IMG/VR virus record: IMGVR_UViG_3300032241_002945
Coordinates: 1-26,218 of that record
DNA length: 26,218 nt
Origin: a virus
Direction: 5' to 3' (one strand)
The notes below the pieces were generated by a model. That model was not told the origin of the DNA and ran no database searches. It worked only from the letters and a program-made list of their open reading frames with translations. Positions 13,691-21,299 of the stretch are shown here, piece by piece. Positions within the stretch are counted from its first letter, which is position 1; each line of letters starts with the position of its first letter. A program made the translations under genes and the position numbers.

Positions 13691-13719
13691 ATTATAAGCG
13701 ATGTGCGATTAAAAAACAA
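13691..13719 (-). promoter_or_regulatory. Sigma-70-type early promoter of the deformylase/que operon
   Basis: On the minus strand: TTGTTT (13714-13719), a 17-base spacer and a perfect TATAAT (13691-13696), about 25 bases upstream of the MazG-like ATG at 13659. It is the only clear promoter upstream of the chain of tightly coupled genes down to queC and probably beyond. Confidence 0.78.
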
Positions 13720-13739
13720 CTGTTATTTTGGAGATTGTC

Positions 13740-14132
13740 ATGGCTGATAATAAGCCCCCTTTAACCCTATCACAGAAGTTAGCAGATGCTGTTGCCATGG
13801 CTGTTGGGTCTTGGCGTTTTATTATCGTGCAATCCATGTTACTTATAGCTTGGATTTTAGCTAACATATATCTTCCTAAACAATTTCATTGGGATGAATA
13901 TCCATTCATTCTTCTAAATCTATTTCTTAGTTTCCAAGCTGCGTATACTGCTCCTATCATCATGATGAGTAGTAATCGTAAAGAAGATATTGATAGAAGA
14001 AGAAGTATTGCAATATACAATCTTGAAACAGAAGATCATATCATCCTTGCAAAGATGCTAGATCATATTGATAAGCACTTTGAGAATATCCATGGCCGAA
14101 TTGATGCTTTAGAGGCATCCAAAGATCTTTAA
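13740..14132 (+). CDS. DUF1003 membrane protein
   Basis: 130 residues from ATG 13740, with TTGGAG six bases before it. Two hydrophobic segments lie at about residues 24-45 (WRFIIVQSMLLIAWILANIYL) and 55-78 (YPFILLNLFLSFQAAYTAP). They are followed by the DUF1003 signature APIIMMSSNRKEDIDRRR and a charged helical tail, probably cytoplasmic. This family is found in many bacteria as inner-membrane proteins of unknown function, so capture from a host is likely. First plus-strand gene, divergent from the que operon. A near-match late box CATAAATA lies at 13671-13678. Confidence 0.88.
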   Translation: MADNKPPLTLSQKLADAVAMAVGSWRFIIVQSMLLIAWILANIYLPKQFHWDEYPFILLNLFLSFQAAYTAPIIMMSSNRKEDIDRRRSIAIYNLETEDHIILAKMLDHIDKHFENIHGRIDALEASKDL

Positions 14133-14136
14133 GAAT

Positions 14137-14144
14137 TATAAATA
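14137..14144 (+). promoter_or_regulatory. T4-type late promoter TATAAATA before the homing endonuclease gene
   Basis: Exact plus-strand TATAAATA, five bases after the DUF1003 stop and about 58 bases before the endonuclease ATG. Transcription would start near 14150, at the foot of a leader hairpin. T4 homing endonuclease genes such as I-TevI are also expressed from late promoters. Confidence 0.65.
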
Positions 14145-14147
14145 AAT

Positions 14148-14178
14148 GTAGGTCACGGGACTCGCACTCCCCACCTAC
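14148..14178 (+). other. Leader hairpin upstream of homing endonuclease gene
   Basis: Outer arms GTAGGT (14148-14153) and ACCTAC (14173-14178) enclose an inner GGGA (14157-14160) and TCCC (14168-14171) pairing with a 7-base loop. It sits between the late promoter and the ribosome site CGGGAG. It may limit translation from read-through transcripts or protect the 5' end. Locally GC-rich compared with the neighbouring DNA. Confidence 0.45.
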
Positions 14179-14202
14179 TCTAGAACCTCGGGAGATTCCA
14201 GC

Positions 14203-14847
14203 ATGACTATTTATTGCACATATCTAACAGTATATAAAGGCAACTTGCTTCCACCATTCTATATAGGTTATACTAATATAGAAAAGATTGCCATAGGATA
14301 TAACGGATCTGTTACTTCAAAAAAATATAGAATTCTATGGGAACAGGAACGTAAAGAAAACATACACCTATTCAAAACTGTTATTATAAAAACATTCAAG
14401 ACTAAAGATTTAGCAATTGAACATGAGAGATATTTACAGACATTTTTCAATGTTGATAAAAATCCTATGTACATAAATCAGGCAATTTCAAATATAAAGT
14501 TTAAAAATATAGGAGGTTATACCCTATCTAATAGAACTAAGAATAAGATGAAAAAACAAAAATCAGAACAGCATCGTAAAAAAATATCAAAATCTCAATC
14601 AGGTATACCATGTCCTAATAGGGGCATATCTAGAATAGGAGTCAAAAGAGAAGGTATAGGTGGTAGAAAAAGGGGGTGTTCTGCATGGAACAAAGATATA
14701 TCCCATTCTGATATGACCATATATCTTATACAGCAAAAAGCATTAAATAGAGAAAGAATACAATGTCTACATTGTAGTATTATTGTAACACCTGGAAACT
14801 TTGCAAGATGGCACGGTGATAATTGTAAGCTTAAACCCTCTGACTAA
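14203..14847 (+). CDS. GIY-YIG-like homing endonuclease with NUMOD-like repeats and zinc finger
   Basis: 214 residues, very AT-rich and lysine-rich. The N-terminal domain has TYLTVYKGNLLPPFYIGYTN, a GIY-YIG variant ending in YIG, then GYNGSVTSKKYRILW. The middle (HRKKISKSQSGIPCPNRG, GVKREGIGGRKRG, CSAWNKD) resembles NUMOD3-type DNA-binding repeats. The C-terminus CLHCSIIVTPGNFARWHGD plus NC forms a Cys2HisCys-like finger. It would nick or cut phage DNA lacking the element and spread by repair. It is free-standing, on the opposite strand, and its last 17 bases overlap the 3' end of gene 46. CGGGAG precedes ATG 14203. Confidence 0.82.
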   Translation: MTIYCTYLTVYKGNLLPPFYIGYTNIEKIAIGYNGSVTSKKYRILWEQERKENIHLFKTVIIKTFKTKDLAIEHERYLQTFFNVDKNPMYINQAISNIKFKNIGGYTLSNRTKNKMKKQKSEQHRKKISKSQSGIPCPNRGISRIGVKREGIGGRKRGCSAWNKDISHSDMTIYLIQQKALNRERIQCLHCSIIVTPGNFARWHGDNCKLKPSD

Positions 14848-16543
14848 AATTTTTTATCTTTTTGAACTGTATAACATTATCAAATTTGTCTACTAGTGCA
14901 TCTCCACGATGGCTTATGATGAATACATTGCTATTATCTGTCAAGTTTGATATCATTTTCATAAAATCTTCTATACCGTTCCCGTCTAAAGAAGAATCTA
15001 AAGTCTCATCAAAAATTAACAAGTTTGTACTTGCGCTATTACGTAGTTTTGCAATGGATCTCCATGTGAAAAGCAATGCTAAATCAATCCTGCTCTTTTC
15101 ACCTTCACTAAATGATGAGTATGAAAAATCATCACGAAATCTAGATCTAAGCCTTTCTTCAAATGATTCTGTGATTTCAAATTGAACAAAGAAATCCATT
15201 GCAGAAAGATACTTATTAATCAGCTTGTTCATGATAGGCACATACTGCTTGATGATCTTCGTCTTGATACCGCCATCCTTAAGAAGCATCGCTGCTGTAC
15301 TCAATAAGGTTCTGGTGTTTGTCAAAGTTTCTTTTTCTGACAACAACGATTCTAGTTCAATGTTTGCTTTGATTAATGCTTGATTGTTGGTATCTAATTT
15401 CTTCTGCTGTGTCTTAAGACCTTCGATCTCTGTCTTTAGGTTCTTGATATAGGTATCTATGTTTCTAATATCTAGCTCGTGTACCGAGAGTTCTTGACCG
15501 AGTAAATAATTGCCATCTCGTAGGTCAGATATCTCCACAACAGCCTTATACAGGTCTGCAATCTTTTCATCAATTTCCGCCAGTGCCTTTTCAGTTTCTA
15601 TTTTCCTTTCTCGGTTTTCATCCTGTATGTCAGAATGGAAGTTGTGATCTATGCCTTGCTTGCACATAGGACAACTTTTATTCTCATCATAGAACTTTAT
15701 TTCTGCTTCAATTTTATTTAGCTTAGCTTCAATCTGCTTTCTAAGCTTTACCATAGCATCATGCTTTTGTGACTTTGGCATAAGTTCATCAATGACACCC
15801 ATGTTATGTCTAAGGGTGTATTGTACCTTATCATATTCTAGTGTCTTCTGCAGAACTAGATCTTCTTGTTCTTGAATGATGTTTTCTTTTACTTTAATAA
15901 TGTCTTCTGTGTTTTGTCGTAGTTGTTCTAGATGTGATTTGCCTAGTTCAATCTTTTGTTCACACAGAGCAATGTTACTTGCATTGTTTAGCAATAGTTC
16001 TTTGTTCTCTATAATACGGTTCTTAAGCAACGTATTCATTGTGGAGAAAATTTGAATGTCCAGAAGATCTTCAATAAACTCTCTACGCATCTGTGCAGGC
16101 AACTGCATGAACGGAATAAACGTAGATGATCCTAGAGTAATGATTTGTGAGAATGACTTGTGTGTGAGACGTAGAATGTTCTTCTCTAGAATCTCTTGAT
16201 AATCTCTAACTGCTGCGTCTTGATTGAGTAACTGTCCATCGACAATGATCTCAAATACAGATGGCTTCAAGCCGCGGCGAACCATATACTCTTTCTTACC
16301 AATAGAAAACTCAATCTCAACCAAACAGTTCTTGTTGTTGATAGAATTGATAAGTTGTGGTTTATTGATCTTTCTAAAGGGCTTGCCGTATAGTGCAAAT
16401 GAAATTGCTTCAATGAAGGTTGACTTACCTGCACCGTTCTCACCTACAATCAAAGTAGCTTGAGATTCATTCAGTTTTACTTCAGTAAACGTGTTACCTG
16501 TACTGAGCAGGTTCTTCCATCGAACTACTTTAAAAATAATCAA
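14831..16543 (-). CDS. 46: Recombination nuclease subunit gp46 (Rad50/SbcC-like)
   Basis: 570 residues (T4 gp46 is 560). ATPase of the gp46/gp47 complex that resects DNA ends for recombination-dependent replication. Walker A GENGAGKST is at 34-42. A long coiled coil in the middle is split by the zinc hook SCPMCKQGI near residue 290. The C-terminal lobe has the signature FSEGEKSRIDLALLF, Walker B LLIFDETLDSSLD and the H-loop FIISHRGD. The start is TTG 16543 with GGAG six bases upstream. Its 3' end overlaps the opposing homing endonuclease gene by 17 bases without disturbing the reading frame. Confidence 0.96.
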   Translation of the reverse strand: MIIFKVVRWKNLLSTGNTFTEVKLNESQATLIVGENGAGKSTFIEAISFALYGKPFRKINKPQLINSINNKNCLVEIEFSIGKKEYMVRRGLKPSVFEIIVDGQLLNQDAAVRDYQEILEKNILRLTHKSFSQIITLGSSTFIPFMQLPAQMRREFIEDLLDIQIFSTMNTLLKNRIIENKELLLNNASNIALCEQKIELGKSHLEQLRQNTEDIIKVKENIIQEQEDLVLQKTLEYDKVQYTLRHNMGVIDELMPKSQKHDAMVKLRKQIEAKLNKIEAEIKFYDENKSCPMCKQGIDHNFHSDIQDENRERKIETEKALAEIDEKIADLYKAVVEISDLRDGNYLLGQELSVHELDIRNIDTYIKNLKTEIEGLKTQQKKLDTNNQALIKANIELESLLSEKETLTNTRTLLSTAAMLLKDGGIKTKIIKQYVPIMNKLINKYLSAMDFFVQFEITESFEERLRSRFRDDFSYSSFSEGEKSRIDLALLFTWRSIAKLRNSASTNLLIFDETLDSSLDGNGIEDFMKMISNLTDNSNVFIISHRGDALVDKFDNVIQFKKIKNFSQRV

Positions 16544-16546
16544 AGG

Positions 16547-17611
16547 TTACTCCACATGCAATGCTTCTTCATAGAGCGTTCTTAGTAATCCATCAAGTGC
16601 AGGTTTGTCTGTATCAAGCTCTAGATTTTCAATATACTTCTTAAGAATCGTGATTGTATCTTCTGCTTCGTCAACCAGATCTTCATCTGTTTCAATATTC
16701 AGATTCAAATTATCATCTACAACTTGAATATGCACAGCTTCTGCTTTCTCGAGTGCTTCGACGTATAAGTCAAACCAATAAGGATTTGTTTTATTTTTCA
16801 CAACAACTTTAACATACGTACCTTTATACTTCTCAAAGTCATGAGCGAGAAGTTCCTTCAAGGTAGTATTCGTGTCATCATAGAAAATTTTATAGAACAT
16901 CTTATATGGATTTTCAATAAATGTCAACTCTCTAGTTGCAAGATCCAAGATATGAAAGCCCTTTGGGTCATTATAATCTGACCAAGTCATCTCATAGGGT
17001 ACACCAAGATATGTGATGTTTCCTTTAGTTGACCTATGATGATAATGACCTGTTAGAACCATATCAAACTTGTTGAATAGTGCAGCATCCATACCATCGT
17101 TATGCACAGCACCTTTATACATTTCAAATCCACTAAGCTCCAAATGTCCTAGAAGGATTTGTGATGATGTGTTCTTCATATAATCAAAGGTTTCTACAAT
17201 ATTATCATCACAAATCCAAGGAAGCATTCCTGCTTTATACTTTCGATTAAAATAATAATCTAAAGGTGTGTCAATGATAGTGATGTTTTGATACTCATTG
17301 AGTAGTAGTTGTAGTGAGTTCACCTTAAGAGTGTTCTTATAAAAGATATCATGATTGCCTGGAAACACAATCATATTCAATCCACGCTTTTCTACTTTAT
17401 CAAAAAAATACTCACGACACAGGTGTAGTGTATTGAAGTTGATGTACTTCCTACGATCAAACAAGTCACCTACTTGAACAAAGGTTGTGATTTCATGTTC
17501 TTTTAGATATGGAAAGAATACGTTTTCAAAGAATCTTTTGAAATAAGAATGAAAAACTAGACTGTCATTACGAGCACCAAAATGAGTATCACCTAATACA
17601 GCAATCTTCAT
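16547..17611 (-). CDS. 47: Recombination nuclease subunit gp47 (Mre11/SbcD-like)
   Basis: 354 residues (T4 gp47 is 339). Calcineurin-like metallophosphoesterase that degrades DNA ends together with gp46. The five metal-binding motifs are present: GDTHFG (7-12), GDLFDRR (48-54), FPGNHD (84-88), GHLE around 155-158 and LTGHYHH (187-192). The C-terminal acidic half is typical of gp47. The ATG overlaps the preceding small ORF stop as TAATG, and gene 46 follows after three bases. The same order as in T4 apart from the absent small genes between them. Confidence 0.96.
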   Translation of the reverse strand: MKIAVLGDTHFGARNDSLVFHSYFKRFFENVFFPYLKEHEITTFVQVGDLFDRRKYINFNTLHLCREYFFDKVEKRGLNMIVFPGNHDIFYKNTLKVNSLQLLLNEYQNITIIDTPLDYYFNRKYKAGMLPWICDDNIVETFDYMKNTSSQILLGHLELSGFEMYKGAVHNDGMDAALFNKFDMVLTGHYHHRSTKGNITYLGVPYEMTWSDYNDPKGFHILDLATRELTFIENPYKMFYKIFYDDTNTTLKELLAHDFEKYKGTYVKVVVKNKTNPYWFDLYVEALEKAEAVHIQVVDDNLNLNIETDEDLVDEAEDTITILKKYIENLELDTDKPALDGLLRTLYEEALHVE

Positions 17612-17802
17612 TATGCACTCTTCTTGTTTGATTCTTGGTTACGTTGCTTGTCATACTCACTTAGAGCCATATCACAATAGGTCTTGATTGCTAGAAGTGT
17701 TCTCTTATAGTTCTCTCTGATGCCGCGTCTATTATTGTGATCGAACAGATTACGAGCGATATCTGTTACGATTGCAGGCACATTTTCTGCAGTCTGTTTC
17801 AT
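17611..17802 (-). CDS. Small hypothetical protein between 55 and 47
   Basis: 63 residues from ATG 17802, with AAGGAGAG upstream. The sequence reads as two helices (VPAIVTDIARNLFDHNN and NYKRTLLAIKTYCDMALSEYDK) with a basic C-terminus. I do not recognise it. It starts one base after the gp55 stop and ends in a TAATG overlap with gene 47, so it belongs to the 55-47-46 transcript. A role in late transcription or recombination is only suggested by position. Confidence 0.68.
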   Translation of the reverse strand: MKQTAENVPAIVTDIARNLFDHNNRRGIRENYKRTLLAIKTYCDMALSEYDKQRNQESNKKSA

Positions 17803-17803
17803 T

Positions 17804-18337
17804 TTACTCTCCTTCAATAAATGCTTCAAGACCCTTCTTTTTAGGAAGCTTTTTTTCTTCTAACTTCTTTTCATAGTCATTAACGAAAGCATTCATGTTA
17901 TCATTGATTGACATTTCAGTAGAATTTTTGCTATCTACATCATTCAAGTCTGCAACACCTCCAATAAGGACAGCGTGTTCATAGGCCTTGTACTTGATGT
18001 AGGTTTGCTTCTTTTCCTTCTGGATCCTGTGTACATATGCATTATACAGGATTCTTGTAAAATATGCAAACGGATTATTTGACTTATCTGGATTAAAATT
18101 GTGCATATAGTTAATGCAGTTCTCAATTCCATCACTAATCATTTCTTCTCTAAAAGAATAATTGACAAAGTTTCCTTTAGTAGAAAGTTTCGTTGCTATT
18201 TTGTAAATGCATACACCAATGTATTCTGGAATGCGAGGGATTTCTTTACCTGCTGCTTCTGCTTCTCTACATTGAGCTTTGTACGCAACTAATGCTGCAT
18301 AAAAAGATTTATTGTCAACATAATGTATTTTTGCCAT
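17804..18337 (-). CDS. 55: Late-transcription sigma factor gp55
   Basis: 177 residues (T4 gp55 is 185). Replaces the host sigma factor on RNA polymerase and recognises TATAAATA late promoters. Conserved parts are YIGVCIYKIATKLSTKGNF, then REEMISDGIENCINYMHNF and NPFAYFTRILYNAYVHRIQ, which correspond to the sigma region 2-like core. A lysine/glutamate-rich tail (EKKLEEKKLPKKKG) replaces the T4 C-terminus that contacts the sliding clamp. AAAGGA precedes ATG 18337. Exact late boxes seen upstream of the M15 peptidase, the tail tube gene and the homing endonuclease gene agree with its presence. Confidence 0.95.
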   Translation of the reverse strand: MAKIHYVDNKSFYAALVAYKAQCREAEAAGKEIPRIPEYIGVCIYKIATKLSTKGNFVNYSFREEMISDGIENCINYMHNFNPDKSNNPFAYFTRILYNAYVHRIQKEKKQTYIKYKAYEHAVLIGGVADLNDVDSKNSTEMSINDNMNAFVNDYEKKLEEKKLPKKKGLEAFIEGE

Positions 18338-18355
18338 TTTTGTTCCTTTTATGGG

Positions 18356-18383
18356 TTGACAGAATTGTAAACCTCTGTATAAT
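18356..18383 (+). promoter_or_regulatory. Consensus sigma-70 promoter facing rightwards, antisense to uvsW
   Basis: Plus-strand TTGACA (18356-18361), 16-base spacer, TATAAT (18378-18383): both boxes are perfect. It lies between gene 55 and the ORF ending at 18397, which are both on the minus strand, so a transcript from about 18390 would be antisense to that ORF and then to uvsW. No plus-strand gene follows closely. Confidence 0.6.
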
Positions 18384-18396
18384 CACTATGTGGAGA

Positions 18397-18771
18397 TCAA
18401 TTAATACTAGTATTTGAATTAGGTTCGAATGAATGAAGCAACTCGAGATCAGAGTAAGAATCACTATAGTATGATGCTTCATCAGATTCTTTCGTTTGCT
18501 TACGCTTCACATACTTTTCATAATAAGTAATAAAATCATCATCAACATTTGATTTAAGTATTACATGTCTCTTTTGAATAGTAGAAATTGTTTCACCTGT
18601 ATAGAATGGATTTAAAGAAGAAAGATATATCTGTGTTCTTGAGTTGTGTACATCATAAGTATAGTTTATGACCATAGGATAATCTAATGTATACGAATCT
18701 TCACTTTCAGTATCAAATCTTCCTACAACAATTTCAGAAGTAACAAGCTTTAACATAATGTGACTGTCCAT
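18397..18771 (-). CDS. Hypothetical phage protein, Sm-like fold possible
   Basis: 124 residues from ATG 18771, which has AAAGGATAG upstream; an earlier in-frame ATG lies inside uvsW and is less likely. The N-terminal 60 residues (HIMLKLVTSEIVVGRFD, then YTLDYPMVINYTY) have the strand pattern of small Sm/Hfq-like barrels seen in other T4-like phages. The C-terminus is Ser/Asp/Glu-rich and likely disordered. It starts just after the uvsW stop, in the uvsY-uvsW transcript. Fold assignment is tentative and function unknown. Confidence 0.65.
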   Translation of the reverse strand: MDSHIMLKLVTSEIVVGRFDTESEDSYTLDYPMVINYTYDVHNSRTQIYLSSLNPFYTGETISTIQKRHVILKSNVDDDFITYYEKYVKRKQTKESDEASYYSDSYSDLELLHSFEPNSNTSIN

Positions 18772-18775
18772 AGGA

Positions 18776-20227
18776 CTATCCTTTGATTTCAATGTTGTAA
18801 ACACGGTACTCAAAATTTTCTTCAGCATATATTTTCATTCTTTCTTTGAAATGTTCTAAGGTGTAGTTAGTTTTATTTTTCCAAGAAAGATCATCTGCAA
18901 TATCATATAGTGTTACAGAGTCTTTTGTATCTGATTTACGTAACCCTCTACCTATTGATTGTAGGGTCTTGATTTTAGACTTACTAGGTGAAGCAAAAAT
19001 GATGTTATGCAAGTTACGAATATTTACTCCTGTTGAGAATGTACCAGATGATGCAATGATGATTGCGTTCTTTTCTTTCTCAACTAACTTACGAATATCC
19101 TCTCTGGTGTCACCGTCAACTCCTCCATGAATGAAAAACACTTTACGATCTGGAGCTGAAGATTGAATGTCTTCGTATAGATCTTTTCCGTGTTTTTCAA
19201 CGTATTGGAATAGTAACAGTATATTACCTTTTAGAGATAATGTCAAGTTTTTTATGAATTTATTCCTACCTTGATGCCCTACTATAAAGTCAATCTCTTG
19301 CCTATAATCGTTCTTAGTGTTCTGTTTTTTCACATCATCTTGATACTTCAACATCAAGACTTTGATCTTTAGTTCAGCCAGATGCTTCTTCTCAATCAAG
19401 TCAGCAGTTGACGCAACTCGCTTGACAGATCCGAATAGACCTTCTAACACCAGCTTGTTTGTTTCAGACCCATCTAGGGTTCCAGTGAAACCAAATCTAT
19501 ACTTACAAGCAGTCAATTTTTCCATGATAGAAGAAAGCGACTTGGCTTTGAATAGGTGACACTCGTCGCCGATTACAACATCAAATTGTTGGAAAAATTC
19601 CTTAGGGAGTTTGTATATTGACTGCCATGTTGAGATTGTGATCTGTTCAGAAGTTTGTTTATCGATACCTGAAGAGACTCTATGTATTCGGCTAGGATCG
19701 ATAAAGCCATAATCGGCAAAATCAGAAGCCAATTGACTAACCAGAGAAACAGTTGGCACAATAATAAGAGTTCTAGCATTATAAAACCTCGTTAGTAGAT
19801 AGATGATAAGAGACTTACCGGATGCTGTAGGAGAGAGCAACAGCGCTCGGTTCTTTCGTACTCCATAGGCAAAAGCCTCCAGCTGATAATCTCGAGGGTC
19901 GAAGGGCAGTCTGAGCGTTTCTATGAAGGTCCTTGCTTCGACCAGAGAAAATTCAACATCATTGAAATCTGATGTACATTCAACTTCATATTCTCTAGAC
20001 TTTGCAAATTCTAAAATATTATTATAGAGTCCTGCATAGATCAACTTAGTCATGACGTTGAACAAGCGTATCTTTCCATCCCATACTTTATTTCTGTAAA
20101 GAGGATGAAACTTTGCATTAGGAACCATGAATGTGAAGTAATCAGATAGCTCCATAGCAAGTGATGCTTCGCAATCTACACGAAGGTGCACTTCATTTAG
20201 TTTTGTTATTCTTAAAACATCACTCAT
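18776..20227 (-). CDS. uvsW: UvsW helicase
   Basis: 483 residues (T4 UvsW is about 500). Superfamily 2 helicase that unwinds D-loops and R-loops and remodels branched DNA; in T4 it shuts off origin replication in favour of recombination-dependent replication. N-terminal domain LNEVHLRVDCEASLAMEL, then LYRNKVWDGKIRLF. The Q-motif-like FDPRDYQLEAF precedes Walker A SPTASGKS (132-139); the DECH box is at 221-224, FGFTGTLDG is motif III and SIGRGLRKSD is motif VI. ATG 20227 overlaps the uvsY stop as ATGA; a start nine codons earlier is not needed. Confidence 0.96.
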   Translation of the reverse strand: MSDVLRITKLNEVHLRVDCEASLAMELSDYFTFMVPNAKFHPLYRNKVWDGKIRLFNVMTKLIYAGLYNNILEFAKSREYEVECTSDFNDVEFSLVEARTFIETLRLPFDPRDYQLEAFAYGVRKNRALLLSPTASGKSLIIYLLTRFYNARTLIIVPTVSLVSQLASDFADYGFIDPSRIHRVSSGIDKQTSEQITISTWQSIYKLPKEFFQQFDVVIGDECHLFKAKSLSSIMEKLTACKYRFGFTGTLDGSETNKLVLEGLFGSVKRVASTADLIEKKHLAELKIKVLMLKYQDDVKKQNTKNDYRQEIDFIVGHQGRNKFIKNLTLSLKGNILLLFQYVEKHGKDLYEDIQSSAPDRKVFFIHGGVDGDTREDIRKLVEKEKNAIIIASSGTFSTGVNIRNLHNIIFASPSKSKIKTLQSIGRGLRKSDTKDSVTLYDIADDLSWKNKTNYTLEHFKERMKIYAEENFEYRVYNIEIKG

Positions 20228-20661
20228 ACTGCACCGTTTGTAAATCTTTGCCAATCAATGAAATTTTTCACAATGTATCCGCGTTCTGATATATTCTTGA
20301 TAATAGATTCAAGTAAGTTTATTTTTTCTTTTTGATAGGCAATCTTAAGTGTTAGATTGATGATATCTTGATCTGCATCAATGTGCATAGGAATATCTGA
20401 CTTTAGGATGCTGCGACGATTGGGTTGCCAACCATGATCATCTAATGTTTCTTTGTCTAAAGTACCTAGATAGTAATCATATTTCAACAGATATAGTTGC
20501 TTGTAATCTGCTTCTAGTTTTCTTAAAGACAATCTTTCTTGTGAAAAGACTTTGTAATATTTGTGATGTAGTTGAGGTATCTTGATAGCTTCTTGGTCAA
20601 TTGCAGCCGTATTCATCTCTGAGTCTTGAGCCCAGAGTTCATATATTTCATCTAGTTTCAT
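20224..20661 (-). CDS. uvsY: UvsY recombination mediator
   Basis: 145 residues (T4 UvsY is 137). Helps UvsX displace gp32 from single-stranded DNA and form the presynaptic filament. It is mostly helical. RLSLRKLEADYKQLYLLKYD matches the T4 region of similar spacing that leads to the DYYSG turn (here DYYLGTLDKE). The C-terminal SIIKNISERGYIVKNFIDWQ matches the T4 KSRGFAIKHIQDM pattern. AAAGG precedes ATG 20661. The order uvsY-uvsW followed by 55 is usual in marine T4-like phages. Confidence 0.9.
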   Translation of the reverse strand: MKLDEIYELWAQDSEMNTAAIDQEAIKIPQLHHKYYKVFSQERLSLRKLEADYKQLYLLKYDYYLGTLDKETLDDHGWQPNRRSILKSDIPMHIDADQDIINLTLKIAYQKEKINLLESIIKNISERGYIVKNFIDWQRFTNGAV

Positions 20662-20675
20662 GATGTACCTTTAAG

Positions 20676-21200
20676 TTAGACAACTCTTGTATATGTATAT
20701 TGCCTGTATTTGAAGGTTGCTGTAGCTGTAATGTAATTCACATCACCTTCCTTACTATCAAAGTTAAAGCCAGATATAGACACAGGTACTACATCATTGA
20801 AAGTGACTTTAATGATTGGATTCATAGTTCCATTTAAGATCAGCAAGTCGGCATCGACAATCGTTCCATAGCCAGAAGTTTCTGATTGAGCTGCAAGGGC
20901 GGCGTATTGATCGAATGATTCTGGAAAGCCTAGGCCTGTCATCCAGTCAACCAGCTCAAAGTAGCTGTACATATTTTCATCGATCTTGAAAGTCAGCGAG
21001 AAATCGCTATAGGTTAGGTGATCCCCTGCAATCATGATCTTATTGAAAGGTGTTTGTACGTCACCTGTGCGGTTTAGCGTAAGCTCTGGAAAATTGAAGC
21101 TCTGCACAAAGTATTCTAGGTTAGGTAGTTTGTTGATGACAAACTTGTAGCCTAACGGAGATAGAAAATTGATATCGGTTGGCTGACCTATGATGGACAT
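20676..21200 (-). CDS. gp19-like tail tube / baseplate tube protein
   Basis: 174 residues (T4 gp19 is 163). The layout follows the T4 gp19 family. LGYKFVINKLPNLEYFVQSF is followed by AGDHLTYSDFSLTFKIDEN, then ELVDWMTG, with a C-terminal beta section VVPVSISGFNFDS ending in TATATFKYRQY. Such proteins form the hexameric tail tube or its paralogues at the tail ends. TGGAGA precedes ATG 21200 and a perfect late promoter lies 23 bases further upstream, as expected for a virion gene. Whether it is gp19 itself or a paralogue such as gp54 cannot be settled here. Confidence 0.8.
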   Translation of the reverse strand: MSIIGQPTDINFLSPLGYKFVINKLPNLEYFVQSFNFPELTLNRTGDVQTPFNKIMIAGDHLTYSDFSLTFKIDENMYSYFELVDWMTGLGFPESFDQYAALAAQSETSGYGTIVDADLLILNGTMNPIIKVTFNDVVPVSISGFNFDSKEGDVNYITATATFKYRQYTYTRVV

Positions 21201-21222
21201 AAAAAATTCTCCAGATTTCTAT

Positions 21223-21230
21223 TATTTATA
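21223..21230 (-). promoter_or_regulatory. T4-type late promoter TATAAATA for the tail tube gene
   Basis: Exact TATAAATA on the minus strand, 22 bases upstream of the gp19-like ATG. It sits back-to-back with a plus-strand early promoter (21243-21270), so early accessory genes and late tail/uvsY genes diverge from this 100-base region. Confidence 0.75.
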
Positions 21231-21242
21231 TGAAAAAAATGG

Positions 21243-21270
21243 TTGTGTTATAATCCAGATATGCTATTAT
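21243..21270 (+). promoter_or_regulatory. Early promoter, copy 1, of the plus-strand accessory cluster
   Basis: TTGTGT (21243-21248), 16-base spacer ending in TGC, TATTAT (21265-21270). About 40 bases here are roughly 80% identical to a second copy at 22242-22269, including flanking AATTATGG downstream of the -10. It drives the genes at 21300, 21695 and 21888. Confidence 0.7.
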
Positions 21271-21299
21271 TAATTATGGAAATGAAAGAGGAAATGGCA

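Noticed and set aside
4500-13700. Apparent abundance of CTAG sites
   Set aside because: A rough count gives about one per 230 bases, close to expectation for this base composition, so it is not over-represented.
13291-13719. Longer N-terminus for the MazG-like protein
   Set aside because: The extension covers the -10/-35 promoter and the palindrome; ATG 13659 has a good ribosome site and begins the family-like sequence.
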